This document shows, one piece after another, positions 24,479 to 33,511 of a stretch of DNA of 64,000 nt; within the stretch, counting starts at the first letter, position 1, and each line of letters begins with the position of its first letter. A program made the position numbers and the translations under genes. The DNA is taken from assembly GCA_965226245.1 (NCBI GenBank), contig CBDDCL010000015.1, forward strand, positions 1,054,001-1,118,000, given 5' to 3'. Under the pieces are notes generated by a model, which ran no database searches, was not told the origin of the DNA, and saw only the letters and a list, made by a program, of their open reading frames with translations. Source of the DNA: CBDCYS01 sp965226245 (GTDB taxonomy: Bacteria; Acidobacteriota; Terriglobia; Bryobacterales; UBA6623).

Positions 24479-25822
24479 TCATACAGAAAGTGGCTGGAGC
24501 AGTTCATCCACCTTGCCCCGGCTGTCGGCGAAGGAGTCCAGGCGGACACCCGCTTTGTCGAGCAGCGTCAGGTGGAGATTGGCCAGCGGCGTGGGTTCCG
24601 CATACTTGATATGCCGGCCTCCCTTCATCTTGCCTGCTCCGCCGCCGGCGACTAGAATCGGCAGGTTCACGTGGTCGTGCAAGTTGGGATTGCCCATGCC
24701 GCTGCCGTAGAGGTAGAGCGAATGGTCGAGCAGGGTGCCGTTGCCCTCGCGCGTGGCTTTCAGCTTCTCCAAGAAATACGCGAACAGCGACACATGGAAC
24801 TGGTTGATCTTGGCCACCTTGGCAATCTTCTCCGGATTGTTGCCGTGGTGCGTGAGCGGGTGATGCGGCTCGGAAATTCCAGCCTCAAGATAGGTTCGCG
24901 TGCTGGCCTCGCGGGCAAGCTGGAACGTGATCACCCGGGTTACATCGCCTTGCAGCGCCAGCACCTGCAAATCGAACATCAGCCGCGCGTGGTCGGCGTA
25001 GGCGGCCGGTACGCCGACCGGGCGATCGAGATCGGGCAAACGCTTGTCCGCGGTGTCGGCCTCGGCTCTTTGAATGCGGCGCTCGACTTCGCGAATGGTG
25101 TCGAGATACTGGCTGACCTTGATGCGATCCTCTGGGCCGAGTTTTCTCCGCAGACGGGCGATATCTTCGCTGACCCAGTCCAGAAGGCTGGCCCTTCTGC
25201 GCAGCGCGGCGCGGCGGTCTTCGATGCTGCCTCCCTCGCCGAACAGGCGTTCGAAAACGATCCGCGGGTGAGCCTCGGCCGGCAGCGGCGTCGTCGGGGA
25301 CGACCACGACAGATTGTTCTGGTAGACGCAAGCATAGCCGTTGTCGCACTGGCCCACGGTTTTGAGCAAGTCCATCGCCAGCTCAAGCGAAGGCAACTGC
25401 GTTTCCTGGCCGATTTGTTTAGCGGCGATCTGATCGACGGTCGTGCCCAGGTGGTAGTCGGTGCTTTCGGTCCACTTTGCTTTGGCCGCGCTGAGGAACC
25501 CGGCGTTCGAGGTCGCATGCGTGCCGGGATAGGAGTTTTTCAGCTCCATGTTGCTGAGGACCGTAAGTTGATCCGCCACCGGGGCAAGCGGGCTGAGGGT
25601 GGGCGAAAGTTCGGACAGGTCGTTCTCGCTAGGAGGAGTCCAGCGCGAGATGTCCGATCCCATCGGTATGTAGACAAAACCCAGCCGGCGCACTGGATTG
25701 CCCGGCGTCGAGGCCAGCGCGGTCATCGAGGGAACCATCGCGTCCAGCAGCGGCAACGCCAGCGAGGCCCCCATGCCCCGCAGGAACGTCCGTCTCGGCA
25801 GAGCCTTCTTGGTGATGATCAT
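24479..25822 (-). CDS. DUF1552 domain protein, Tat-exported
   Basis: The 447-aa product begins with a twin-arginine leader (LPRRTFLRGMGASLALPLLDAM, residues 8-29). The conserved DUF1552 body follows (RRLGFVYIPMGSDISRW, LSNMELKN, HHPLTHHGNNPEKIAK, LYLYGSGMGNPNLHDHVNLP). The family is common in Planctomycetes, Myxococcota and Solibacteres, has unknown function and is nearly always paired with DUF1592/DUF1588 proteins. Here it overlaps the upstream partner by 4 bp (ATGA), confirming the two-gene operon. An extracytoplasmic role is inferred from the leader. Confidence 0.9.
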   Translation of the reverse strand: MIITKKALPRRTFLRGMGASLALPLLDAMVPSMTALASTPGNPVRRLGFVYIPMGSDISRWTPPSENDLSELSPTLSPLAPVADQLTVLSNMELKNSYPGTHATSNAGFLSAAKAKWTESTDYHLGTTVDQIAAKQIGQETQLPSLELAMDLLKTVGQCDNGYACVYQNNLSWSSPTTPLPAEAHPRIVFERLFGEGGSIEDRRAALRRRASLLDWVSEDIARLRRKLGPEDRIKVSQYLDTIREVERRIQRAEADTADKRLPDLDRPVGVPAAYADHARLMFDLQVLALQGDVTRVITFQLAREASTRTYLEAGISEPHHPLTHHGNNPEKIAKVAKINQFHVSLFAYFLEKLKATREGNGTLLDHSLYLYGSGMGNPNLHDHVNLPILVAGGGAGKMKGGRHIKYAEPTPLANLHLTLLDKAGVRLDSFADSRGKVDELLQPLSV

Positions 25823-28215
25823 CGTGACCTCCTCATCTGAAACGGTGTACTGGCAGTTATTCCCAGAATAAGCGAAGAGAAGCGGAAATCGTTCGCCCGC
25901 GCTTCGCGTACGACCTTGCGGATCGCCGGCGCGTCATAGGACTCGACTCCGCGGCCCAGCGCGAAAGTAAGAAGCTTTTCGGTAAGCGTGCCAACGAAAA
26001 CCTCCGGGCGGCGAAGCAAAGCCTGCTCCAGGCCGGACACTCCCGCGAACTTGCTGCCGTCGGGAAGAGCCCCGGAAGCGTCGATCGGCGTGCCACCGTC
26101 GGCGGTTCGCCAGCGGCCCACGGCGTCAAAGTTCTCGAGCGGGAAGCCCACCGGGTCCATCAGGTTGTGGCAACTGGCGCAGACCGGATTTTCGCGGTGC
26201 TCAGCCAGCCGCTCGCGGACCGAAAGATGCCCTGCGATCGTGTTGTCCTTCAGCGCCGGAACGTTGGGCAACGGCGGGGGCGGCGGGATCCCGAGAATAT
26301 TTTCCAGCACCCACTTGCCGCGAATCACCGGCGAGGTCCGGGTGGCGTAGGAAGTCACCGTGAGAATGCTTCCCTGGCGCAACAGGCCGCCCCGCACGCT
26401 GTCCTCGCCAAGCGAGACGCGCCGGAAGCGGCTGCCGTATATATTCGGGATTCCGTAATGCTTGGCGAGGCGCTCGTTCAAGAACGTGTAGTCCGCCTTG
26501 AGCAAGCCGAGCACGCTGCGGTCCTCGCGCAGGACGCTCTCGAAGAAGAGCTCGGTTTCCCGCCGAAAGGCCTGCCGCAGATTGTCGTCGAAGTCCGGGA
26601 ACAAACGCATGTCCGGCCTCGTCGACGCCAGATTGCGCAGATAGAGCCACTGCGAGGCGAAGTTGCTCACCAGGGAACTGGAACGGGGATCCGCCAGCAT
26701 TCGCTTCACCTGCTGTTCGAGCACCGCGGGCTTGCTGAGTTCGCCCCGGATAGCCGCCTCGAGCAGCTCGTCGTCGGGAATGCTGCTCCACAGGAAGAAG
26801 GACAGGCGCGACGCCAGATCCACGCCGCTGAGGCGATAGGCCGTACTCGGCGCCACGCCGTCGGGGTCTTGTTCGACGCGAAACAGGAATTCCGGGCTTA
26901 CCAGTACCGCGGACAAAGCCATTTCGATTCCCGCGTCGAAACCGTTTGGGCCGCCCTGCGCGCTCGCTTCGCGGTAGAACTTCAGCGGCCTTTCCAAATC
27001 CTCGCCGCTTACGGGGCGGCGATAGGCCCGCCGCATCAGCGTTGAGAGGATGCGTTTCGCGCAGCCCTCTTCCTCGTTCGGACCCGCCGGGTTCGGACCC
27101 GCCGGCCGGCAGACAAAAATGCGGCGGCGGCTGGGGGTGTCCCCGGGGCCCTCGGCGGCGTAGGGGCCGATGATGGAGATCGAGTAGATCGCCGGCTGGA
27201 TTCGAGGATGCCGGTAAAAATTGAAGTGCGCTTGGTAGGGCTGGCGTTCGGTCTCGAGCAGCGCCGAAGGTTTCTTTAGAAACGCCACGCCGAGCGTGTG
27301 CGGACCGGCTTTCACCGGAACGCGGACCCTGAGATGCCGGTCCGCTGTGTGATGGTCGCCGCCTCGCGGCGGCGGCTTCACGCTGAATAGCCGCACCCGC
27401 TCTCGATCCACTAGCAGCTCTATTTCGTGGGGCTCGCGCAGACCCTCGATGTGCTCATCGCGGTCCCGCGAAAGCCGCAGCTCGATGTCGTACTCGGCGT
27501 CGAGCGGGAACGTATAAGGAACCACTGCTCCGCCGCGGGTGCCAAGCGGAAGCCCCTCCAAGTGTTCCTCTTGGGTGAGGTCCGGGGGCATGCGAATGGT
27601 GTCGCCGCCCGGAGAACGGCTGGGCAGCCCGACCGCCAGCCGGCTGATCTTCTCCGCCGCTGAAATATAGCGGTCTAACAATGTTGGAGAGAGATCCCCG
27701 ACCGTCACGTTGTCAAAACCGTGGCTCGACTCATCGGCGGGCAGCAGCGAGGCGACCTCGACATCCAGCGCCAGAAGATCGCGGATAGCGTTCTGGTATT
27801 CGGTTCGATTGAGCCGCCGGAAGGTATCGGTTCGGCCGGGATTGGGATGGGCCGCGGCGGCGCTATCAAGTGACGCCTCCAGCGAGGAGATCACCGTGTT
27901 GTAGGTGTGCTCGTCCGGTCTGGGCATTCCGGCCGGCGGCATCTGACGCGCGCGAAGCCTGCGGACGACTTTTTCCCAAACTTCCGGATGCCGGCCCACG
28001 TCTTCCGAGCTAATGACGTCGAGAGCCAGCCCCGCCGTTTTGGCTGTGTTGTTGTGACAGGCGATGCAGTATTGATTGACGGCGGCGCGTTCGGACGAGG
28101 CCGCCGGCGGCGGCTCGACGGCGGATGGTTGCTGCGCCCCTCCCGCACCGCTGAATGCACCGGCGACGCACAGCACCGCCATCCAACAGCGCGTCCAAAG
28201 CACCCATCGGCTCAT
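25819..28215 (-). CDS. DUF1587/1595/1592/1588/1585 multidomain c-type heme protein
   Basis: Start ATG 28215 has GGAGG 10 nt upstream; an upstream in-frame start would read back through a transposable element. The 798-aa product has a signal segment, a heme-binding CIACH (residues 50-54) and DUF1587 (FRRLNRTEYQNAIRDLL). It then shows a carbohydrate-binding-like part, DUF1595/1592 (YRRPVSGEDLERPLKFYREA, LASRLSFFLWSSIPDDELL), DUF1588 with a second heme-like motif (VCASCHNLMDPVGFPLENFD) and a DUF1585 end. This is the planctomycete-type cytochrome partner of DUF1552 proteins; its substrate is unknown. A 534-bp element is inserted 34 bp upstream of the start and probably changed its promoter. Confidence 0.9.
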   Translation of the reverse strand: MSRWVLWTRCWMAVLCVAGAFSGAGGAQQPSAVEPPPAASSERAAVNQYCIACHNNTAKTAGLALDVISSEDVGRHPEVWEKVVRRLRARQMPPAGMPRPDEHTYNTVISSLEASLDSAAAAHPNPGRTDTFRRLNRTEYQNAIRDLLALDVEVASLLPADESSHGFDNVTVGDLSPTLLDRYISAAEKISRLAVGLPSRSPGGDTIRMPPDLTQEEHLEGLPLGTRGGAVVPYTFPLDAEYDIELRLSRDRDEHIEGLREPHEIELLVDRERVRLFSVKPPPRGGDHHTADRHLRVRVPVKAGPHTLGVAFLKKPSALLETERQPYQAHFNFYRHPRIQPAIYSISIIGPYAAEGPGDTPSRRRIFVCRPAGPNPAGPNEEEGCAKRILSTLMRRAYRRPVSGEDLERPLKFYREASAQGGPNGFDAGIEMALSAVLVSPEFLFRVEQDPDGVAPSTAYRLSGVDLASRLSFFLWSSIPDDELLEAAIRGELSKPAVLEQQVKRMLADPRSSSLVSNFASQWLYLRNLASTRPDMRLFPDFDDNLRQAFRRETELFFESVLREDRSVLGLLKADYTFLNERLAKHYGIPNIYGSRFRRVSLGEDSVRGGLLRQGSILTVTSYATRTSPVIRGKWVLENILGIPPPPPLPNVPALKDNTIAGHLSVRERLAEHRENPVCASCHNLMDPVGFPLENFDAVGRWRTADGGTPIDASGALPDGSKFAGVSGLEQALLRRPEVFVGTLTEKLLTFALGRGVESYDAPAIRKVVREARANDFRFSSLILGITASTPFQMRRSR

Positions 28216-28248
28216 GGGATTCAGTCCTCCAGCGAACATACACATGTT

Positions 28249-28782
28249 ACCTGAATTATGCACAGATTCGCTTTGCGAGTGCGGCTGCGTTCGTAGCGGC
28301 TTGACGGCCGTCGTAAGGTGGGAGCTCGGCAACTGGTCTTTTGGCTTCTCCGTCCCCGGTTTCCCCTCCCGCCCAGAATCCGCGTCGGCAAAACCCCGCT
28401 CCGAAGTGGCGTGTTTCCAGTACGTTGCGGCCAGTGCATAAAATTTTATGCATAGCGCATAGCCAGGCTCTCAGATCAACGCCCTCTCGACTACCGGCGG
28501 CAAGCCGCCGTAGGGAGTCGGCTTCCTGCCGCGGAAGTTGTCAAGGCGTGGATGCCCCGATTTTATTGGGCTGCGAGACCGTCACGGCTGGGCCTTGTTT
28601 GACGGCCCTTTGGGAGCTATGCTGTTTTCGCTTGGTAACCATTTGGGTGACCTCCTTTGGGTTGGCTGGTGAAGCTGGAATCTTTGCCAGCCTACCTTTT
28701 TACCCCATGTTTTCGGGCGTTCCCCAATGGTCCCTTGCGGCTCAGCCCTCCTCAGATGCACCCCGCAATGCATAATTCAGGT
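28249..28782 (+). mobile_element. 534-bp non-autonomous transposable element, copy 1
   Basis: The element has perfect 14-bp terminal inverted repeats, ACCTGAATTATGCA and TGCATAATTCAGGT. It is flanked on both sides by GTT, a 3-bp target duplication. It is nearly identical to the copy at 40211-40744 (two differences inferred from the translated frames and confirmed by eye). It encodes no transposase; only a short reading frame with a strong ribosome site remains inside. It ends 34 bp from the DUF1592 gene start. Confidence 0.9.
28541..28642 (-). pseudogene. Truncated leader of a transposase inside element copy 1
   Basis: On the minus strand AAAGGAGG (28658-28651) stands 8 nt before ATG 28642. 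This begins a 33-codon frame (MVTKRKQHSSQRAVKQ...) that ends at TGA 28541. The perfect ribosome site on a basic N-terminus suggests the start of a deleted transposase gene. No family could be assigned from so little sequence. Confidence 0.5.
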
Positions 28783-28988
28783 GTTACCAAGAACGAAGCC
28801 GTTGGCGCTTTGCGTTTTGGCAAGAAAGAGGCTTGTTACGCAGGCGCGCAAAGATCCCAAAGAAAACCGTGACTAACAAAGGACAGAGCCCCCATTGCGT
28901 TCATATTTCAGAACCAGCCCTGTCCGCATCGCCCGTGCCTGATCCTAGCCACACTGCCCGAAATGTCCTGTCCTTAGCGCTTCGATTG

Positions 28989-29062
28989 GCGAATCCTTAC
29001 CAAACATGGCAGAAAGTTCGGAAAAGCGAATCCTTACCAGACACGGCAGAAAGTTCGGAAAG
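28989..29062 (+). repeat. 37-bp tandem duplication
   Basis: GCGAATCCTTACCAAACATG at 28989 is repeated as GCGAATCCTTACCAGACACG at 29026. Each is followed by GCAGAAAGTTCGGAAA. Confidence 0.8.
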
Positions 29063-29115
29063 CAGCATCAGAGCCCCAGGCGGGAGCCTGGGGTCAAGCC
29101 CCCAAACGCAACACA
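29063..29115 (+). repeat. R3 hairpin repeat, copy 1
   Basis: CCCCAGGC, a GGGA loop and GCCTGGGG form an 8-bp perfect stem at 29074-29093. A common left part (AGCAGCATCAGAG) precedes it and CCCCCAAACGCAACAC follows. The same hairpin occurs at 57131-57150 and 59674-59693. Confidence 0.8.
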
Positions 29116-29265
29116 TTTCTTGAGTGGCGCGTCTTGAGTGGCGCGTCTCGGGTAGCGCGACCGCGACAACCGGGGCACTTCAGGAAAACTCCCGGCACGA
29201 GAAACCGGGAGACTTCGGCGAAGCCTGGGCCCCTGGCGTTTCACGAGCCCGTGTCACAGAACCCC

Positions 29266-31191
29266 CTACCGCAGCGAAAACACCACCAGCTTACTCATAT
29301 ACTTCTTGTTGTATTTATTGCCGCCGCCGGCGGCGATCGCTACGTATTGCCTGCCGTTCTTCGGGCCGGTATAAGTCATCGGCACGGCGTGGCCGCTGGC
29401 CGGGAGGCGCGTTTCCCACAGCTTCTTGCCGCTCTCCTTGTCAAACGCCCGGAAGCGGCCGTCGTTCGTGGCCGCGATAAAAACCAGTCCCCCCGCGGTC
29501 ACAATCGAGCCGCCCAGATTGGGCGTTCCCGTGGGCGGTACGCCTTTTGCCGTCAGCTCGTCAAACTCGCCCAGCGTCACGCGCCAGCGGTGCTCGCCCT
29601 TGTTCATATCGATAGCGGTTAGCGACCCCCAAGGCGGCTTGACGCAGGGATACTGTTTGGAATCCCAAAAACGGCCATGGGGTCCGCTACGGGGGCGATA
29701 CGGCGTCTCGGATCCCTCCGGCCGCTCGACCATGCGCTTCAAGGCGCCGACGTCCATGGAATTCACGTAGAGTGTCGCCGTCGCTGGATCGTACGATCCG
29801 CCGCCCCAATTCGCCCCCCCATTCGTGTCAGGAAACATCACCGTGAACTTTTCGCCGATGGGACGAAACAGCGGCCCTTCGATAACGGCGTCCTCGAGCG
29901 CTTCGAGGCACTCTTTCCGCGACTCAGGCGTGACATCAGTGATCTCGTCCCGTGTCATCGACTGCCGGGCGAAAGGCGGCGGCTTCAGCGGGTGCGGCTG
30001 CGTCGGCCAGTATTGCTCGCCGGGGACGTTTCCGGCGGGAACGGGGCGCTCCTCGACCTCGAACAGCGGCTCGCCCGTCAGCCGGTCCAGCAGAAACACA
30101 AAGCCAGTCTTGGTCAGTTGAGCCACGGCCGGAACATCTTTGCCATCGCGCCGCACCGTGATCAGCATCGGTTGCGCCGGCAGGTCCCAGTCCCACAGAT
30201 CGTGGTGAATCGTCTGAAAATGCCATCTGCGCGCGCCGGTCTTGCAGTCCAGCGCCACAACGCTGTTGCTGAAGAGGTTGGCACCGTGGCGGTCGCCGCC
30301 GTAGAAATCCGTCGAAGGCGAAGTGAGCGGGACGAAAACCAAGCCATTCTCTTCGTCGACGCTCGAAATCGACCACGAATTCGTGCCGCCGCGGTTTTTC
30401 CAGGAGTCTCCCTCCCAGGTGTCGTGACCGAACTCGCCCGGCCGGGGGACCACGTGAAATCGCCAGCGCTGCTCGCCGCTGTAGGCATCGAAGCCGCGAA
30501 TGTCTCCGCTCGGCCCGTGCGCCAAACCGTCGCTTACCCAGGCGCCGGCCACAATCACATCGCCGCAAACAGCGACCGGCGAAGTCAGCCCATACCGTCC
30601 CGGGCGGGTCTCGCTCACCATGCCTTCGCTGAGATCGATCATGCCGTCGTTGCCGAAGCCGGGATCGGGTTTCCCCGTGGCCGTGTCGATCGAGAAAAGC
30701 CGCCCCATTTGGTCGCCCAGCAACAGGCGCTGCTGTTTCCCGTCGGTCCAATACGAAACGCCGCGGTTGATGTAGAGATTCAAGCGGGCGTCCTTGCTCA
30801 GTTTAGGATCGAAGGTCCAAAGCTCTTTGCCGCTCTCGGGATCAAGTGCAATCAGCCTCGCAAAAGGCGACGTCAGATACATCACCCCGTCGACAAGCAA
30901 CGGCGTGCTTTCGAAAGCGGAACGATTGGGAGTTTCAGAACTTGTCCCGTCGCTGTAGTCGGCCGTATCGTAGACCCAGGCGACCTCCAGCTTGTCGACG
31001 TTCTTCTTGTTGATTTGCCGCAGCGCCGAGTATTTCGTACCCCCAGAATCCCCGCCCCAATAGCGCCATTGTTGAGCGCTGCAGGGGGCCGCCAACCAGG
31101 GAATCGCCAACCACGGAATCAAAGCAAGGCTCAGGCCCAGCGTGCGGTGTCGGATAGCTGATCTCGGAAGAAAGAAGTGCGTTATACCCAT
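29266..31191 (-). CDS. PQQ-dependent dehydrogenase (quinoprotein glucose dehydrogenase-like)
   Basis: The 641-aa protein starts at ATG 31191, ahead of a signal peptide (LGLSLALIPWLAIPWLAAP). It contains the repeating W-motifs of the eight-bladed PQQ propeller: YWGGDSGGTKYSALRQIN, WRFHVVPRPGEFGHDTW, WHFQTIHHDLWDWDLPAQP and GGLVFIAATNDGRFRAFD. It is predicted to oxidise a sugar or alcohol in the periplasm and pass electrons to the quinone pool or a cytochrome. It lacks the adjacent-cysteine disulfide of methanol dehydrogenases and has no CxxCH heme motif, so it resembles the membrane glucose dehydrogenase catalytic domain without its membrane part. It is a single gene. Confidence 0.88.
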   Translation of the reverse strand: MGITHFFLPRSAIRHRTLGLSLALIPWLAIPWLAAPCSAQQWRYWGGDSGGTKYSALRQINKKNVDKLEVAWVYDTADYSDGTSSETPNRSAFESTPLLVDGVMYLTSPFARLIALDPESGKELWTFDPKLSKDARLNLYINRGVSYWTDGKQQRLLLGDQMGRLFSIDTATGKPDPGFGNDGMIDLSEGMVSETRPGRYGLTSPVAVCGDVIVAGAWVSDGLAHGPSGDIRGFDAYSGEQRWRFHVVPRPGEFGHDTWEGDSWKNRGGTNSWSISSVDEENGLVFVPLTSPSTDFYGGDRHGANLFSNSVVALDCKTGARRWHFQTIHHDLWDWDLPAQPMLITVRRDGKDVPAVAQLTKTGFVFLLDRLTGEPLFEVEERPVPAGNVPGEQYWPTQPHPLKPPPFARQSMTRDEITDVTPESRKECLEALEDAVIEGPLFRPIGEKFTVMFPDTNGGANWGGGSYDPATATLYVNSMDVGALKRMVERPEGSETPYRPRSGPHGRFWDSKQYPCVKPPWGSLTAIDMNKGEHRWRVTLGEFDELTAKGVPPTGTPNLGGSIVTAGGLVFIAATNDGRFRAFDKESGKKLWETRLPASGHAVPMTYTGPKNGRQYVAIAAGGGNKYNKKYMSKLVVFSLR

Positions 31192-31559
31192 TTTCGGCAA
31201 TGCGGTTTCCCTCTGGCTGGCCGCCGAACACAAAGTATAGCGCTCCGCGGGCTGAGGACAAATCGTGGGGCCGCGAACAGCATGCGGATCGGCGCCTTGA
31301 TCCGGCTCGTCCGGGCCCACTGACCCGCCAATGGGTACGCTGACGTCTTGCCTCGGCGGGAACCAAAACGCCCTGCCGTACAATGAAAACTGCCCCGCCG
31401 GAACCCTCCCGCGGACCAGCCGCAACCAAAGAGGGTCCACAGTTGGGTGGACAAGATGGAGACGCGACCGCGATGAAGCGCGGACTCCCGTCCGCGCCTC
31501 TGTCCGGCCGACTGAAATTCTCTGCCGCAATCGGCAAGGATTTGACAATACAGGTACCA
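31192..31559. other. 368-bp divergent intergenic region with repeat blocks
   Basis: It lies between the divergent PQQ dehydrogenase and murB genes and must hold both promoters, but no clear consensus is seen. A block at 31371-31435 (CTGCCGTACAATGAAAACTG) resembles one at 22655-22690. The murB-proximal 31520-31560 (CGGCAAGGATTTGACAATAC) resembles 15800-15825. Confidence 0.55.
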
Positions 31560-32561
31560 ATGGATTTTCCCGCTACTGGGCGACCCGCTTCATCCTCCGG
31601 ATTGGAAGCCGCATCAGCCGCGCTCAGTGCGGTCGAGCAGCTCACCCTACAAAAGGATGTCCAGCTTAGCCGCCACACTCGCTTCGGAATCGGCGGCCCA
31701 GCCGACCTGTTCGCCGAAACTTCAAGTCCGGCGGCATTCGCCCAGGCAACCGCCCTCTGCCGCCGGCAGGCGCTGCCGGTCTATGTTCTCGGGGACGGCA
31801 GCAACGTCATTGTTTCCGATGAGGGTTTCCGGGGACTGATCCTCCGCTTTGTGGCGAACAGCTTGACCCAAGAGGGAGACCGTATCATGGCCGACTCCGG
31901 AGCGCCGCTCGAGTCCTTGGTCGAATTCTCCATCGATGCCGGATTGCAAGGGCTGGAAACGCTTGTCAGGATCCCGGGCTCGGTGGGCGCGGCCGTCTTC
32001 GGCAACGCCGGAGCCTACGGACATGCGATCTCCGAGCGAGTCGAGGAAGTGGAATACTTCGACGGGGAGAACGTCCGAACCCTCGACAATGCCGGCTGCC
32101 GCTTTGAATACCGGGGCAGTGTCTTCAAGCGTCACGGAGACTGGCTTATCTTCCGGACACGCTTGGCGCTGGAGCCGGCCGGCCGCGATACGCTTCGCAA
32201 GAAAGCGAACGAGATCACATCGATTCGTGATGAAAAGTTTCCTCCCACGATGCGCTGTGCCGGCAGCATTTTCAAGAACCTGCATGTCAAGGATCTTCCG
32301 CCGGAGGTGGCGGCGCGGGTGCCTGAGCGCGTGATTCGAGACGGGAAGGTAGCTGCAGCCTATTTCCTCGAGCAGGTTGGGGCCAAGGGGATGCGTAAGG
32401 GAGGGATTGAAATCGCCTCCTACCACGCCAACCTGATCTACAACACAGGCGACGGCACGGCGGCTCAACTGCGGGAGATCATCGGCGACCTCAAGAACCG
32501 GATTCGAGAGCGGTATGGCTTCGAGGTAGAAGAGGAAGTGCAGTACATCGGAGAGTTTTGA
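31560..32561 (+). CDS. murB: UDP-N-acetylenolpyruvoylglucosamine reductase
   Basis: The protein reduces enolpyruvyl-UDP-GlcNAc to UDP-MurNAc with NADPH and FAD in peptidoglycan synthesis. FAD-binding and catalytic signatures are visible: HTRFGIGGPADLF, VLGDGSNVIVSDEGF, GLETLVRIPGSVGAAVFGNAGAYG, the catalytic-region CAGSIFKN and the final Glu region. The length of 333 aa fits the longer MurB type. ATG 31560 is the last methionine before the conserved region; it lies inside a repeat block and has no strong ribosome site, and TTG 31602 is possible. It is a lone gene outside a dcw cluster. Confidence 0.9.
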   Translation: MDFPATGRPASSSGLEAASAALSAVEQLTLQKDVQLSRHTRFGIGGPADLFAETSSPAAFAQATALCRRQALPVYVLGDGSNVIVSDEGFRGLILRFVANSLTQEGDRIMADSGAPLESLVEFSIDAGLQGLETLVRIPGSVGAAVFGNAGAYGHAISERVEEVEYFDGENVRTLDNAGCRFEYRGSVFKRHGDWLIFRTRLALEPAGRDTLRKKANEITSIRDEKFPPTMRCAGSIFKNLHVKDLPPEVAARVPERVIRDGKVAAAYFLEQVGAKGMRKGGIEIASYHANLIYNTGDGTAAQLREIIGDLKNRIRERYGFEVEEEVQYIGEF

Positions 32562-32580
32562 TCCCCAGCAAGTTCTCTGT

Positions 32581-33492
32581 TCAACTGGCTGCCGGCAGAA
32601 GCTCACCGTTCTCGCTTACCCACGCCGCGTGCAACTGCTGCAGGCGCTCGGTTAGGTCCCCTCTCTTCCCCGCCCCAATGCGGCGGCCGTCGACTTCGAG
32701 AACCGGCGAAAGCTCACCCATCGTTCCTGTCGTGAACATCTCGCCGGCGGTGTAGACCTCGGCGAGCGAGATATTGCGTTCGACGAGCGGGATGTCCTGC
32801 GCGCGGGCGATCTGAATCACGACACCGCGCGTGATTCCCGGAAGGCAACTGTCGGCATGGGGCGTCAGCAGCGCTCCTCTCTTGATCAGGAATACATTAG
32901 TCGCGTTGGTCTCGGAAACAAACCCGTTGAGGTCGAGCATCAAGGCATCGTCCGCGCCCGCGTGATTGGCCTCAATCTTGGCCAGGATGTTGTTGATCAA
33001 ATTGTTGTGATGAATCTTTGAATCGATACATTGCGGGTTGTTGCGCCGAATGGAAGAGGTGATCAGCCGTATGCCGGACTGATCGTAGACCGGCGCCTTC
33101 CACTCAGCCAGCACAATCAGGCAGGGACCATATTGATTGAAGCGGGGGCTCATCCCGGAAGTCGTTTTCATTCCGCGCGTCAGCGTTAGCCGGATATGCA
33201 CGCCGTCCCGCATGCCGTTGGCTTCGAGAGTCTCAAAGATCGCGCTCTTGACTTCATCGCGCGACGGCGTTTCGGTGAATGCCATTGCATGAGCGGAGTC
33301 GAACAGGCGGTCGAGATGGGCGTCGAGATCGGCGATTCGCCCGTCGTAGACCCGCAGTCCCTCCCAAACCGCGTCACCGCCCTGGACTGAGCTGTCGAAA
33401 ACGGATACTTTGGCATCGGCGCGCGGTTTCAGTTCGCCGCCAACGTGGATCAGAATGTCAGCATTGCGGGGATCAGGCAACTGGGGAGGCAT
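32581..33492 (-). CDS. Class IV aminotransferase (branched-chain/D-amino acid type)
   Basis: The 303-aa PLP enzyme starts at ATG 33492, 9 nt after AAAGGAA. It shows DAVWEGLRVYDGRI and LTLTRG. The catalytic lysine lies in IDSKIHHNNLINNILAK, followed by DALMLDLNGFVSETNATNVF and PGITRGV. These features place it among BCAT/D-alanine aminotransferase/ADC lyase relatives; the substrate cannot be decided. It lies 19 bp downstream of a sulfotransferase-like gene in the same direction, an arrangement that suggests joint use on one amino-acid-derived substrate. Confidence 0.85.
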   Translation of the reverse strand: MPPQLPDPRNADILIHVGGELKPRADAKVSVFDSSVQGGDAVWEGLRVYDGRIADLDAHLDRLFDSAHAMAFTETPSRDEVKSAIFETLEANGMRDGVHIRLTLTRGMKTTSGMSPRFNQYGPCLIVLAEWKAPVYDQSGIRLITSSIRRNNPQCIDSKIHHNNLINNILAKIEANHAGADDALMLDLNGFVSETNATNVFLIKRGALLTPHADSCLPGITRGVVIQIARAQDIPLVERNISLAEVYTAGEMFTTGTMGELSPVLEVDGRRIGAGKRGDLTERLQQLHAAWVSENGELLPAAS

Positions 33493-33511
33493 GGGCAGGA
33501 GTTCCTTTTCT

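Larger units (their letters stand above)
28783..29265. other. 483-bp stretch with tandem repeat and R3 hairpin, no gene
   Basis: It holds a 37-bp tandem duplication at 28989-29062 (units starting GCGAATCCTTACCA and differing by a few bases). The R3 hairpin element follows at 29063-29115. No coding frame is supported. Confidence 0.65.

Noticed and set aside
29677..31161. A 494-codon open frame on the plus strand opposite the PQQ dehydrogenase.
   Set aside because: It is antisense to strongly conserved quinoprotein motifs; long antisense frames are expected at this GC content. The same holds for 24671-25840 opposite DUF1552 and 26167-27045 opposite DUF1592.
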